Positions 44,426-52,783 of a stretch of DNA of 64,000 nucleotides are shown here, in pieces. The notes under the pieces are model-generated. The model saw only the letters and a program-made list of their open reading frames with translations. It had not been told where the DNA came from and did not search any database. The stretch comes from Psychrobacillus sp044762655 (GTDB lineage Bacteria > Bacillota > Bacilli > Bacillales_A > Planococcaceae): the NCBI RefSeq assembly GCF_044762655.1, contig NZ_JBIWER010000003.1:434001-498000 (forward strand), given 5' to 3'. The first letter of the stretch is position 1; every line of letters begins with the position of its first letter. The position numbers and the translations under genes were made by a program.

Positions 44426-44613
44426 GTTGATTTCCGTTACAGGTGGGGTACAAAGGCTAAAAGCGCTACATCGTGTGGCAACGCCTTTGTGACCAACATC
44501 CTGTTGGCCTTCGCGGGGTGAGCGATGAGTTATCACCGTCGCTAGCGCGTCGCTGTAATATCTCATCTGTCTCACTCATCCTGCCGAATTCGCCACCTTT
44601 CACTCCAATCAAT
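44426..44613 (+). repeat. Long imperfect palindromic repeat
   Basis: The left end GTTGATTTCCGTTACAGGTGG and the right end CCACCTTTCACTCCAATCAAT are near-complementary. The interior is GC-rich with nested pairings such as AAAGGC/GCCTTT and GGTGAGCGATGAG/CTCATCTGTCTCACT. It resembles, from memory, the abundant GATTTCCGCT...GCTCCAATCAAC repeats of Lysinibacillus and Sporosarcina. No coding potential was recognised. Confidence 0.7.
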
Positions 44614-44744
44614 ATAATGTGTAGTATACCACTATAAGATATAGCATAGCCTACGCTTAAATGTTAATAGTAGGTAAAGTTAATTTAGTAAAAACTTTCT
44701 TTTGAATTAAGGATTTTATTCTGTAATGAAGGATGAAAAAAAAG

Positions 44745-45057
44745 ATTTTCTTTTAAACTAGTGGAAGTACAGTGAAATAGTAGGTGTTCACTAAATATAG
44801 AAGCAAAATAGCGAACGAAATTGCATCTTCGAGAGCTTCCTTTATAAATAGGAAAGCATTTATTCTCTAGTTACCAAAAAATGCACTAACCTGTTTCAAA
44901 TTGTTTTTGAAGGGCGACGGAAAGATAAGCGTAATAAAATTACCGAAAAAGGAGAGGCTGGTTGTGACGGAAGTCACAACCAGCCTCTTTAAAAATCAAT
45001 CGATAATTAATATACGGGCAAATTTGTCCTAAGCCCTTCGGAAACGATAGAACCAAG
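44745..45057 (+). repeat. Structured dispersed repeat, copy 2
   Basis: Shares with copy 3 (reverse strand, 60881-61165) ACTAGTGG, AATAGCGAAC-AAATTG-ATCTTCG-GAGCTT, GGGCGACGGAAAGATAA, ATTACCGAAAAA and CGAAAACGATA-like ends. Shares the right half with copy 1 (TTAAAAATCAATCG, AAGCCCTTCG, ACGATAGAA). It ends 7 nt past the malic enzyme stop. A 16-bp perfect stem is at 44953-44988. Confidence 0.7.
44953..44988 (-). terminator. Terminator of the malic enzyme gene, supplied by repeat copy 2
   Basis: A perfect 16-bp stem with loop GGAA, followed on the minus strand by CCTTTTTCGG. It lies 76 nt past the stop. Confidence 0.65.
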
Positions 45058-45063
45058 TTTTGT

Positions 45064-46386
45064 TTATTTACTCATTTCCTTATTGGCAGCTTCTTCAACT
45101 GCTCTTGCAACTAAATGATGCAATGTTGGATCCAATGGATTTGGTATAAGTTCACCAGGTTTCGTGTGATTAACAATTGCTAAAGACGCAGCGATTAACA
45201 TTGGATAGGTAATCTCTTTAGCACCTGCATCTAAAGCCCCCTTGAAGATACCTGGGAATCCGATAACATTGTTTACTGAGCGTCCGTCCGCTGCAAATGC
45301 TGCTCCTGCCGCAATTGCTTCAGAAGGCAAAATCTCTGGGTTTGGGTTAGATAATGCCAATATAATTTGCCCGTTACGAACCATCTCTGGTTTAATAAGA
45401 CCAGAAACTCCGGTTGTAGCAATGATAATATCACATTTTTCCATTACCGCTTCTAACGATTCTAAAGTTTGACCACCATGACTAGTAAGACGTTCTTGAG
45501 CAGCCTCTTGACGGTCTAACCCATAAACTTCCTCTACACCATACGCCATCAACATACGACAAATAGCTAATCCTGCAGCACCTAAACCAATTTGACCAAT
45601 TTTCGCTTTTTTAATATCCACATTAGTAGCTTTACATGCTGATAGAATAGCTGCTAATGCTACTACTGCAGTACCGTGTTGGTCATCATGCATTACTGGA
45701 ATTGGTAATTCAGCTTTTAGTCTTTCTTCGATTTCGAAGCAATGTGGAGATCCAATATCTTCTAGTAAGATCGCTCCAAATCCTTTATGAATATGCTTGA
45801 CTGTCTCTACAATCTCATCTGGGTCGCTTGTATTTAATAAGATTGGAATTCCACTTAATCCTACAAATTGGTCTAGCAATACTGCTTTCCCTTCCATAAC
45901 AGGCATCCCTGCAACTGGTCCTATATTACCTAGTCCTAAAATCGCAGTACCATCAGTCACGATGGCTACAGATGAACCAATGGAAGTAAAATAGTTAGCT
46001 TTTTCTGGATTATGTAAAATATCCATACAAACGGAAGCAACACCCGGTGTATAAATCCGTTGAAGATCGCGTAATGAACGAACATCTAGTCTGCTCTTCA
46101 TAGCAATTTTACCGCCTTCATGCGCTTTTAATACATCATCTGTAACGGCTTGAACTTTAACGCCATTACCAATTGCCTTAATATTAGAAATCACTTGTTC
46201 CAATTGATCTTTCGATTTACAAGTGATTGTAATGTCACGAACGGTTGTTAACGCTCCACTCTTAAGTGTGGTAATATCCCCAATATCTCCCTCTGCCATA
46301 CCGATTGCAGTAGCAACCTTAGCAAAATTACCAGGTTTTGAAGGTGTTTCCACGATGATGTTACGAATTATATGTTGGCTTTGCAT
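45064..46386 (-). CDS. NAD-dependent malic enzyme with N-terminal ACT-like domain
   Basis: Decarboxylates malate to pyruvate. The 440-residue protein starts with an ACT-like segment (about 1-80; IRNIIVETPSKPGNFAKVAT), then the malic enzyme fold: RIYTPGVASVC near 110, catalytic Lys in PVMEGKAVL, metal site LEDI and HDDQHGTAVV, and the dinucleotide motif GLGAAGLAIC. Size and ACT domain fit MleA-type enzymes better than YtsJ. GTTAGGAGATTTTAA precedes the ATG. The ACT domain suggests allosteric control, effector unknown. Confidence 0.92.
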   Translation of the reverse strand: MQSQHIIRNIIVETPSKPGNFAKVATAIGMAEGDIGDITTLKSGALTTVRDITITCKSKDQLEQVISNIKAIGNGVKVQAVTDDVLKAHEGGKIAMKSRLDVRSLRDLQRIYTPGVASVCMDILHNPEKANYFTSIGSSVAIVTDGTAILGLGNIGPVAGMPVMEGKAVLLDQFVGLSGIPILLNTSDPDEIVETVKHIHKGFGAILLEDIGSPHCFEIEERLKAELPIPVMHDDQHGTAVVALAAILSACKATNVDIKKAKIGQIGLGAAGLAICRMLMAYGVEEVYGLDRQEAAQERLTSHGGQTLESLEAVMEKCDIIIATTGVSGLIKPEMVRNGQIILALSNPNPEILPSEAIAAGAAFAADGRSVNNVIGFPGIFKGALDAGAKEITYPMLIAASLAIVNHTKPGELIPNPLDPTLHHLVARAVEEAANKEMSK

Positions 46387-46446
46387 TTAAAATCTCCTAA
46401 CTCTATTCTCTTTTTTAACCAACAAATTATAACACAAAAAGTCTAC

Positions 46447-47382
46447 CTATGCTTTAACATCTCTTTTAATAAACGTCATAAAGCTTAAAACCAAAAAGAC
46501 TATGGCATAAATAAGGAGCACTGTTAAAGACATAAATAAAGTTGTTTCTTCTACAAAAAATTCTTTTCTGAGATGCTGTGTTAAGTCAGAATGCGTTAAC
46601 CATATATACTCTACAGGTATATACTTTTGTAAGAGCATTATAATCATTGGTCCCATCATTAAAAATAGCATGGATAAAGCTATAGCAATGGAAGGTGAAC
46701 TAAATACCGTTCCGATAAAGAATGCAAATAGTATGGACATGGTGAAATCTCCTAAGGAGTACACATACGTTAAGAATATATCATTCATCGTGTTTGTTTG
46801 CTGCACAACACCATCAACAATAGTTAGATCGACACCAGTAGCAGTTCCAAATAAAATAAATCCAATTACTGTTGTGAGAATAATCGTTACTATTATTAAA
46901 GTAATACCAAACAAGAATATCGTTATTAGTTTAGAAGCTAACACTTTAAATCGGGAAACCGGTCGTGTTAAAAGCATTTTAATCGTACCATCTGTATATT
47001 CCTGCGATACAATGGATGCTCCAGGAATAACCGTTAACAATGTAATAAGCACCATAATGGATGCACCAAATGCCATATTACCTTCCATACTCTGGTTCAC
47101 TTGAGGTGCTGCATTATTGTCTAAGCGATACTGCGCCATCAGCTTTTGATCCTCAAACATCTGGATGGACCATTCATCAAGGTCAGGAGTTTGAAGCTGA
47201 GTATTGGCATCATTGATCATAGCTTGCTGTTCCTGTTTCCAATCAGAGTTTTTTACATCTTCCATAAATACTTTATCGAGAACACCGACACCAACAATAA
47301 CTAATAATAAAATAACTAAAATTGCCCATGTGCTTTTTTTATGCCATAATTTCATCCATTCATTCCGTATCAACTTAAACAA
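46447..47382 (-). CDS. ABC-2 type transporter permease
   Basis: A 311-residue membrane permease. An N-terminal membrane segment (TWAILVILLLVIVGVGVLD) is followed by a large extracytoplasmic loop of about 75 residues and five or so more segments, the typical NatB/ABC-2 layout. The motif SQEYTDGTIKMLLTRPVSR marks the coupling region. It is the last gene of a five-gene operon. It overlaps the ATPase gene upstream by 8 nt. Confidence 0.88.
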   Translation of the reverse strand: MFKLIRNEWMKLWHKKSTWAILVILLLVIVGVGVLDKVFMEDVKNSDWKQEQQAMINDANTQLQTPDLDEWSIQMFEDQKLMAQYRLDNNAAPQVNQSMEGNMAFGASIMVLITLLTVIPGASIVSQEYTDGTIKMLLTRPVSRFKVLASKLITIFLFGITLIIVTIILTTVIGFILFGTATGVDLTIVDGVVQQTNTMNDIFLTYVYSLGDFTMSILFAFFIGTVFSSPSIAIALSMLFLMMGPMIIMLLQKYIPVEYIWLTHSDLTQHLRKEFFVEETTLFMSLTVLLIYAIVFLVLSFMTFIKRDVKA

Positions 47383-48280
47383 TTTGACCGCCTCCTGTCA
47401 TTTGAAGGAACTGCTCTTCAAGCGTTTCATGCACGGCTGATATAGCAAAAATTTGAACCTGTTGTGCGACTAGTTCCTTGATAAGACTTGGTACCTTCTC
47501 CTCTATTAATTCAAGTAAAAATACTCCCTCGTGCGATGTAAATATATAGCCATTTGAACTTAGATAGTTTTCTACTACCTCTGCTGGCTCTGCTTTAAGC
47601 TGCATACGTGTCTTGTCATCACCTTGAATCATGCGTTCATCAATCAGCTTCCCGTTTTGAATAACAACTACACGGTCACACATTAACTCTATTTCTGATA
47701 ACAGATGACTAGATACGAAAATAGAAACGTTATTTTCCTGAGCAATTTTACGAAGATACGTACGGAATTCACGAATTCCCGCAGGATCTAAACCATTCGT
47801 TGGTTCATCCAATATTAAAAACTTCGGATCATGTAGTAATGCTTGTGCTAATCCCAATCGCTGACGCATTCCTAATGAATAAGTCGAAACCTTCTCGTTA
47901 ATTCGCTTAGTTAGACCTACTTGATTAACTACTTCATCAATGCGTGCCTTTGTTACACCAATATGCATTCTGGAAAAATGAAGTAAGTTTTTATAACCAG
48001 ACATATACTTATACATTTCTGGATTTTCAACGATTACTCCAACATTTGCAATCGCTATTTCGTACTCATCTGCAATAGAGGCACCCTCTATTTCAATAGA
48101 CCCGCTAGTTAGATGCATAAGACCCGTCATTAAACGAATGGTAGTGGTCTTTCCAGCACCATTCGGTCCTAAGAATCCAGTAATCTGCCCTGGAAAAAGA
48201 TCTAATGACACATCATCAATTATTGTTTTTCTTTTAATAATTTTGGTAACATTTTTTAATTGTACAATTGGAGTAGACAT
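47375..48280 (-). CDS. ABC transporter ATP-binding protein, BcrA-type
   Basis: A 301-residue ATPase with Walker A GPNGAGKTT near residue 38, signature YSLGMRQRLGLAQ and Walker B FLILDEPTNGLDP. A C-terminal extension of about 80 residues matches bacitracin/antibiotic exporter ATPases. It follows the first ATPase gene directly and precedes the permease, forming one exporter half. Cargo unknown; cell-envelope-active peptides are the usual substrates. Confidence 0.9.
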   Translation of the reverse strand: MSTPIVQLKNVTKIIKRKTIIDDVSLDLFPGQITGFLGPNGAGKTTTIRLMTGLMHLTSGSIEIEGASIADEYEIAIANVGVIVENPEMYKYMSGYKNLLHFSRMHIGVTKARIDEVVNQVGLTKRINEKVSTYSLGMRQRLGLAQALLHDPKFLILDEPTNGLDPAGIREFRTYLRKIAQENNVSIFVSSHLLSEIELMCDRVVVIQNGKLIDERMIQGDDKTRMQLKAEPAEVVENYLSSNGYIFTSHEGVFLLELIEEKVPSLIKELVAQQVQIFAISAVHETLEEQFLQMTGGGQIV

Positions 48281-48982
48281 TTACTTCACCTTCTCTTTCG
48301 TTACATTTTTCATCCAGCTCACTGCATCCTGATTGGTTTCAAAGCGGATCGATTCTAACTCATCCTGAGCAATTACTCTACCTTCCTTTAAAACTATTAG
48401 TTGGTCTAGTATTGGTTCTACTTCATGCAATTCATGGGTAGATAAAATAATTGATTGCTCCTCTACATTAGTAAATCGGATGAGTCCCTTTATAAGGGAC
48501 TCACGCACGATTGGATCTAACCCTGAAAATGGCTCATCCATCACATAGTACGATGTGTTTCTACCAAGAGTAGCCGCCATTTTTGCTCTACCACGATTCC
48601 CTTTAGAAAGCTTTTTCAATTTTACATGAACATCTACTTCTAAAAAACTGGCTACCTCTAATGCCTTCTGCAAAGAAAAATCCTGAAATTGAGATGCATA
48701 AAATGCGAAAAGCTCCTTCGTTGTATAAAAACTATAAAACAAATCCGTATCAGGTAAATACGCAATGTCAGTTGAATGTATCCTAGATAAGGACTCCTTA
48801 TGAATGGAAATAGTTCCCTTTCGAGGTCTTTGTATACCAGCAATTATTTTTAATAACGTCGATTTACCACTTCCATTTTCGCCTGCTATACCTATTGTCT
48901 GCCCTACTGGAAATGAAAGTGATATATCCGTAAGTACTTCCTGTCTTTGGTAATTAAACGAGACGTGTTGAAGTTGAATCAT
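48281..48982 (-). CDS. ABC transporter ATP-binding protein, YtrB-like
   Basis: A 233-residue ATPase with Walker A AGENGSGKSTLLK near residue 33, signature LSKGNRGRAKMA (a degenerate form of LSGGQ) and Walker B YYVMDEPFSGLDP. It overlaps the GntR gene by 4 nt and touches the next ATPase gene, so translation is coupled. The pairing GntR-ATPase resembles ytrA-ytrB. It probably works with the 255-residue permease at the head of the operon. Confidence 0.88.
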   Translation of the reverse strand: MIQLQHVSFNYQRQEVLTDISLSFPVGQTIGIAGENGSGKSTLLKIIAGIQRPRKGTISIHKESLSRIHSTDIAYLPDTDLFYSFYTTKELFAFYASQFQDFSLQKALEVASFLEVDVHVKLKKLSKGNRGRAKMAATLGRNTSYYVMDEPFSGLDPIVRESLIKGLIRFTNVEEQSIILSTHELHEVEPILDQLIVLKEGRVIAQDELESIRFETNQDAVSWMKNVTKEKVK

Positions 48983-49344
48983 TTTGTCTCTTCCTTTCTC
49001 TGCAATATTTGAACTATCTCCTCTTTCGAAAAACCAAATGCTGCAATAGATTGAAGAAACTGATCAACCAATTTTACTTTCATATTCTCTCGTAAATGCA
49101 AAATACGCTCTTCATCTATTGTGATGAATGTGCCTTGACCACGTTTCGTCTCGGTTAGTTCCATCGATTCAAGCTCCTTATATACACGATGAACGGTGTT
49201 GACATTAACACCAACCTCCAATGAATATTCTCGAACAGATTGCATTCTATCTCCCGGCTGTAGGTTTCCTTTCAGGATATCCCCGCAAATTATATCAACT
49301 AGCTGGCTATAAATAGGCTTATCACGAGTGAAATCCTGCGTCAT
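48979..49344 (-). CDS. GntR-family regulator, YtrA subfamily
   Basis: A 121-residue regulator with an N-terminal GntR winged helix (GDRMQSVREYSLEVGVNVNTVHRVYKELES in two stretches, about residues 34-65) and only a short C-terminal helical tail. This is the YtrA subfamily that controls antibiotic-response ABC transporters. ATG 49344 follows GGAGAGGGTGATTACGAG and overlaps the preceding permease stop as ATGA. Being the second gene of the operon is unusual, since ytrA is first in B. subtilis. Confidence 0.9.
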   Translation of the reverse strand: MTQDFTRDKPIYSQLVDIICGDILKGNLQPGDRMQSVREYSLEVGVNVNTVHRVYKELESMELTETKRGQGTFITIDEERILHLRENMKVKLVDQFLQSIAAFGFSKEEIVQILQRKEETK

Positions 49345-50108
49345 CTCGTAATCACCCTCTCCAACCATTTACAAATCGCCCAAAATAACAATACAAAAAT
49401 TATCCAGTAAAACAATTCCTCTACAATATATATAGAATCTAACTCCACGATAAAATTACTTATTGTAATAATAGGTAAATAACCTTCTAAGAATTCTAAA
49501 GATATTTCACCTTGATTCAGTAGCTTATCAATTGAAAGAAAACCAAATAGTTTCGGTAAAAAACTAATTATTAAAATGAATACTACTACCGTAGCAATAA
49601 GTGAAAATTTACCGACCCAATATTTACCTTCTAAATAAATTGTCCAGAAGAATAACCAAATAATACTTACAAAGATGCCGACAAATAACATTATTACTAA
49701 TAATAAGAGCTGTAAAATAAGAAGATTCGTAAAGCTACCTAAAAGCACATCTGACATGAAATATATACCTGTTGAAGTGATGACAATATTTCCAACAAAA
49801 TATATAGCTAAGCTAAACATAAATTTTGCACCAATCAATATGTGCATAGAATGAGGATTATGCAGCCACATATCTTTTTTCCCATGGTCGGTATTTAACG
49901 AATTATTAAACTGAACTAAGTGATTAACAATACTAAAGCCTAACATTAAAAACATTAAAACCAGTCTAATTTCCTGAATGGGTACCTCGGTTATTAAATA
50001 TCTTCCCAATATTATCGGAAGAATTAATACACCCCCAATACCCATTATTGTTGAACCTAAAAGCCATGACTTATAAATCATCCATTCTTTCAACAATAAT
50101 CCTTTCAA
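49341..50108 (-). CDS. Membrane permease heading the GntR-ABC operon
   Basis: A 255-residue protein with about six hydrophobic segments (from MGIGGVLILPIILGRYLI onward). It begins with a short basic/amphipathic lead (MKGLLLKEWMIYKSW) typical of ABC-2 permeases. No other family motif was recognised. The start is TTG 50108 behind AAGGAGATGGAAAA. It leads the operon permease-GntR-ATPase-ATPase-permease and probably partners the YtrB-like ATPase. Confidence 0.78.
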   Translation of the reverse strand: MKGLLLKEWMIYKSWLLGSTIMGIGGVLILPIILGRYLITEVPIQEIRLVLMFLMLGFSIVNHLVQFNNSLNTDHGKKDMWLHNPHSMHILIGAKFMFSLAIYFVGNIVITSTGIYFMSDVLLGSFTNLLILQLLLLVIMLFVGIFVSIIWLFFWTIYLEGKYWVGKFSLIATVVVFILIISFLPKLFGFLSIDKLLNQGEISLEFLEGYLPIITISNFIVELDSIYIVEELFYWIIFVLLFWAICKWLERVITR

Positions 50109-50262
50109 TTTTCCATCTCCTTTTTTGTCATCAACTTCGTCATAGTGTATTCGTGTACTAGTTATATATTACACTAATACTATATAATAAATTATTTTAA
50201 TTTTCAACCATTTCATCTGATTGAAATGTACTTTTGAATTGCGTATTAAACAAAATGAAACT

Positions 50263-50289
50263 AACCCCGTCAATAACGCTGACGGGGTT
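50263..50289 (-). terminator. Terminator after the ArsR gene
   Basis: AACCCCGTCA and TGACGGGGTT form a perfect 10-bp stem with a 7-nt loop. The minus-strand tail is only moderately T-rich. Confidence 0.7.
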
Positions 50290-50306
50290 GAAATTTTTAT
50301 TATTTA

Positions 50307-50630
50307 TTATTCTTCATTTTCAACTAAGAACTTTAACTTAGAAAGTTTGTTATTCCAGAACTGTTCATAATAGTCGAGCCACTGTTTAACTTCCGTCAGT
50401 GGCTCTGGCTTTAAATAATACACTTTTTCTCTCCCTAACTTTTGACCAGTGACTAGACCTGCTTCAGTTAACACATTTAAATGCTTAACAATTGCAGTTC
50501 TACTCATATCATAATGGGAAGAAATTTCCGCAATGGACCTCTGTTTGCTTGCTAGCAGTTGTAGGACATCTCTCCTTGTGGGATCTGCAATTGCTTGAAA
50601 AACATCCACCTTTTTAGTTGCTTCGTTCAT
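50307..50630 (-). CDS. ArsR-family winged-helix regulator
   Basis: A 107-residue ArsR/SmtB-type repressor with an HTH (AIADPTRRDVLQLL, SIAEISSHYDMSRTAIVKHL) and a beta-wing GLVTGQKLGREKVYYLK. No cysteine metal site is visible, so it is not an obvious metal sensor. Its ATG overlaps the SRPBCC stop (TAATG), so the two are co-translated, a frequent ArsR-SRPBCC pairing. Confidence 0.9.
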   Translation of the reverse strand: MNEATKKVDVFQAIADPTRRDVLQLLASKQRSIAEISSHYDMSRTAIVKHLNVLTEAGLVTGQKLGREKVYYLKPEPLTEVKQWLDYYEQFWNNKLSKLKFLVENEE

Positions 50631-51055
50631 TAAGCTTCGACAACTTGCTTAAATTTGTTTTGTACAATTCCAATCCATCCTTGTTCCATCTTGCTATGCA
50701 CGGCCGAGTTAGGTAATTTTGCTTTCGAAACGATAGAGTCTCCATCCTTCCAGCCACCATGTATTAAGGTGAATTCAGTTTGAGCACCATTTTCCTTCAA
50801 AAGAAATGTTACAAACCATCCATCTGTGTCCCATTGGAATGACAGTTTGTGTGGCTCGTCAATTTCAAGCACCTTACAAGGCGATGGTCCAAATGGGGAC
50901 TGGATAGTAAATTCGTATCCCTCCTGCGCTTGAAAATCATTAGGCATAAACCATGCTGAGATTCCTTCTGCAGTTGAAACATAATCCCATACCTTTTGAA
51001 TTGGCGCTTCTACTAAAACTGTTTGCGTAATATCAGGTAAATTTTCTTTCATCAT
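50630..51055 (-). CDS. SRPBCC (AHSA1-like) domain protein
   Basis: A 141-residue START/Bet v1-fold protein of the AHSA1 type. It shows VEAPIQKVWDYVSTAEGISAWFMP (split over residues about 15-38), FQWDTDGW and a C-terminal EQGWIGIVQNKF helix lining a hydrophobic pocket. AAAAGGAGCTATAT precedes the ATG. It may bind a hydrophobic ligand; the role with the ArsR repressor is unknown. Confidence 0.88.
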   Translation of the reverse strand: MMKENLPDITQTVLVEAPIQKVWDYVSTAEGISAWFMPNDFQAQEGYEFTIQSPFGPSPCKVLEIDEPHKLSFQWDTDGWFVTFLLKENGAQTEFTLIHGGWKDGDSIVSKAKLPNSAVHSKMEQGWIGIVQNKFKQVVEA

Positions 51056-51153
51056 ATATAGCTCCTTTTCAAATCAAATATGTAACCCTTAGGTGTTATA
51101 TTATATATAACCAAAAGGTGTTATGTCAATATGTCTTATTTCCCCTCACAAAA

Positions 51154-51182
51154 AATCCCATCTACTGAATCGAGATGGGATT
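51154..51182 (-). terminator. Terminator after the hydrolase gene
   Basis: AATCCCATCT pairs with AGATGGGATT around a 9-nt loop, followed on the minus strand by TTTTTGTG. Confidence 0.85.
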
Positions 51183-51188
51183 ATAAAT

Positions 51189-51980
51189 TCAAACAATATA
51201 GCCGATGTCGGTTAGTACATTATTGATGAATGATTGTGAATACGTAAAAATTTCTTCTCGCTCTGGTTCTTGATAGAGGTCATGAAAACAATTTTTCCAT
51301 TCTTTATATTGATACTCAGAAAGCTCCTGTTTCTTCAGCCAACTTGCTGCAGCATTTGTATCGGTAACTTTATCCCGCTCCCCTGTCATAACAAGAATTG
51401 GCTTGTTTGGTATAGAGATGGTCGATTGATTTACCGATTTTAAAAGCGCTTGGAGTTCCTTGTACCATTCAGTTGAAATGAACGATTTATAAGTTGGATC
51501 TGAGACGAATTGTTGGAACACTTCATAGTTTCTCGTTAAATCATTTAAATGGATATCATGGTTTATTTTCTGGGGTACTGATAGTTTTGCCAATGCATTC
51601 GTCCATTTCGAAGGTAGCTTTTGAAGCTGGAACCAAGGAGAAGTTAGTATTACACCTGCATATTCAATATCAAGCTTACGTAGGACTTTTACTAGTAAGG
51701 TCGCTCCTAAGCCATGACCGATCAAAAAAATCGGAAGATCGTACGTAACAGCAACTTGCAACGCTTGTTTAATGTAGTTCTTGTACAAATCGAAGGATTC
51801 ATCGTGCATCGTTTTTGATTTTTTTAGTTCTCCATGTCCTGGCAAATCACCCATCACGATATGATAGTTGGAGCTTCTTAATTTTTCTATTAACCAAGCA
51901 TACCTTCTATGATGCTCGTAGGCACTATGAACAATAACGATCACTGCTTTAGGCTTTCCTTCTGTTTCCCATTTCCACAT
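51189..51980 (-). CDS. ytpA: YtpA-like alpha/beta hydrolase (lysophospholipase family)
   Basis: A 263-residue serine hydrolase with the nucleophile elbow LIGHGLGATLL (GHGLG in place of GxSxG: the Ser position reads His-Gly-Leu-Gly), an Asp in MTGERDKVTD and a His in CFHDLYQE. B. subtilis YtpA releases lysophospholipid (bacilysocin). The substitution at the elbow, GHGLG, lacks the usual Ser and deserves attention. Gene order with ytoA matches B. subtilis. AAAGAGG precedes the ATG. Confidence 0.75.
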   Translation of the reverse strand: MWKWETEGKPKAVIVIVHSAYEHHRRYAWLIEKLRSSNYHIVMGDLPGHGELKKSKTMHDESFDLYKNYIKQALQVAVTYDLPIFLIGHGLGATLLVKVLRKLDIEYAGVILTSPWFQLQKLPSKWTNALAKLSVPQKINHDIHLNDLTRNYEVFQQFVSDPTYKSFISTEWYKELQALLKSVNQSTISIPNKPILVMTGERDKVTDTNAAASWLKKQELSEYQYKEWKNCFHDLYQEPEREEIFTYSQSFINNVLTDIGYIV

Positions 51981-52089
51981 TTAAACAAACCTCTTTTCTT
52001 TCCTTGCAATTTCATGGTATTTCGTTTCTTTCGTGGTGTTTGTCTGATACGATTAATTATATTCTAACTTCAAAAGGAGCGGTTGCAAA

Positions 52090-52602
52090 ATGATTTACCC
52101 CTACAAAGATAAAACTCCCATTATTGACGCCTCAGCTTTTATAGCTGATTATGTCACAATAACAGGTGATGTGACAATCGGTCCAGAGACTACAATTTGG
52201 TTTAATACGGTAATTAGAGGTGATGTTGCTCCTACTATTATTGGAAGTAAGGTTAGTATACAGGATTTAAGCTGTTTACATCAAAGCCCAAACAAAGCTC
52301 TAATAATAGAAGATGAAGTGACTATAGGACATCAAGTGACGTTACATAGCTGTATAATACGTAAAGGTGCATTGATAGGAATGGGGTCAATTATTTTAGA
52401 TGGTGCCGAAATTGGGGAAGGTGCATTTATTGGAGCCGGAAGTCTTGTACCACCTGGTAAAAAAATACCTCCAAATTCATTAGCACTAGGGAGCCCTGCA
52501 AAAGTCGTACGAGACCTAAATGACGAGGATAAAGCGGATGTTCAAAGAATTATCCGAGAATATGTAGAAAAAGGACAATATTATAAATCGCTTCAGAAGT
52601 AA
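52090..52602 (+). CDS. ytoA: YtoA, gamma-carbonic-anhydrase-like hexapeptide protein
   Basis: A 170-residue left-handed beta-helix protein with hexapeptide repeats (ADYVTITGDVTIGPETTIW, IGSKVSIQDLSCLHQSP, IGHQVTLHSCIIRKG). Histidines positioned as in gamma-carbonic anhydrases (LHQ, GHQ, LHS) suggest a metal site between trimer subunits. AAAAGGAGCGGTTGCAAA precedes the ATG. Activity is unproven for this family. Confidence 0.9.
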   Translation: MIYPYKDKTPIIDASAFIADYVTITGDVTIGPETTIWFNTVIRGDVAPTIIGSKVSIQDLSCLHQSPNKALIIEDEVTIGHQVTLHSCIIRKGALIGMGSIILDGAEIGEGAFIGAGSLVPPGKKIPPNSLALGSPAKVVRDLNDEDKADVQRIIREYVEKGQYYKSLQK

Positions 52603-52630
52603 ATAATCGTACCGTTTGTTTGTGTGGATT

Positions 52631-52719
52631 GATTGATTTTCGTCTTGGTCGATCGATTTTGCACCTGATTGAGTGATTATTAGCTCTTATCGATCGATTC
52701 AATGTCATCATTGATCGTT
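52631..52719 (+). repeat. Tandem array GATCGAT, 20-21 nt period
   Basis: GATTGAT, GATCGAT, GAGTGAT, GATCGAT and GATCGTT begin at 52631, 52651, 52671, 52692 and 52713 (spacings 20, 20, 21, 21). They lie between the ends of convergent ytoA and metK. Confidence 0.75.
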
Positions 52720-52738
52720 CGCTTAATATTCACCATTG

Positions 52739-52772
52739 AAAAAAGGCTTTCCGTCATAGGAAAGCCTTTTTT
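52739..52772. terminator. Terminator after metK
   Basis: AAAAAAGGCTTTCC pairs perfectly with GGAAAGCCTTTTTT around a 6-nt loop; it can serve both convergent genes. Confidence 0.92.
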
Positions 52773-52783
52773 GTTCATACTAC

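Larger units (their letters stand above)
44337..45063. other. Gene-free spacer carrying two dispersed repeats
   Basis: No gene is supported in this 0.7-kb spacer between convergent genes. It carries the long imperfect palindrome (44426-44613) and structured repeat copy 2 (about 44745-45057). Confidence 0.6.
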
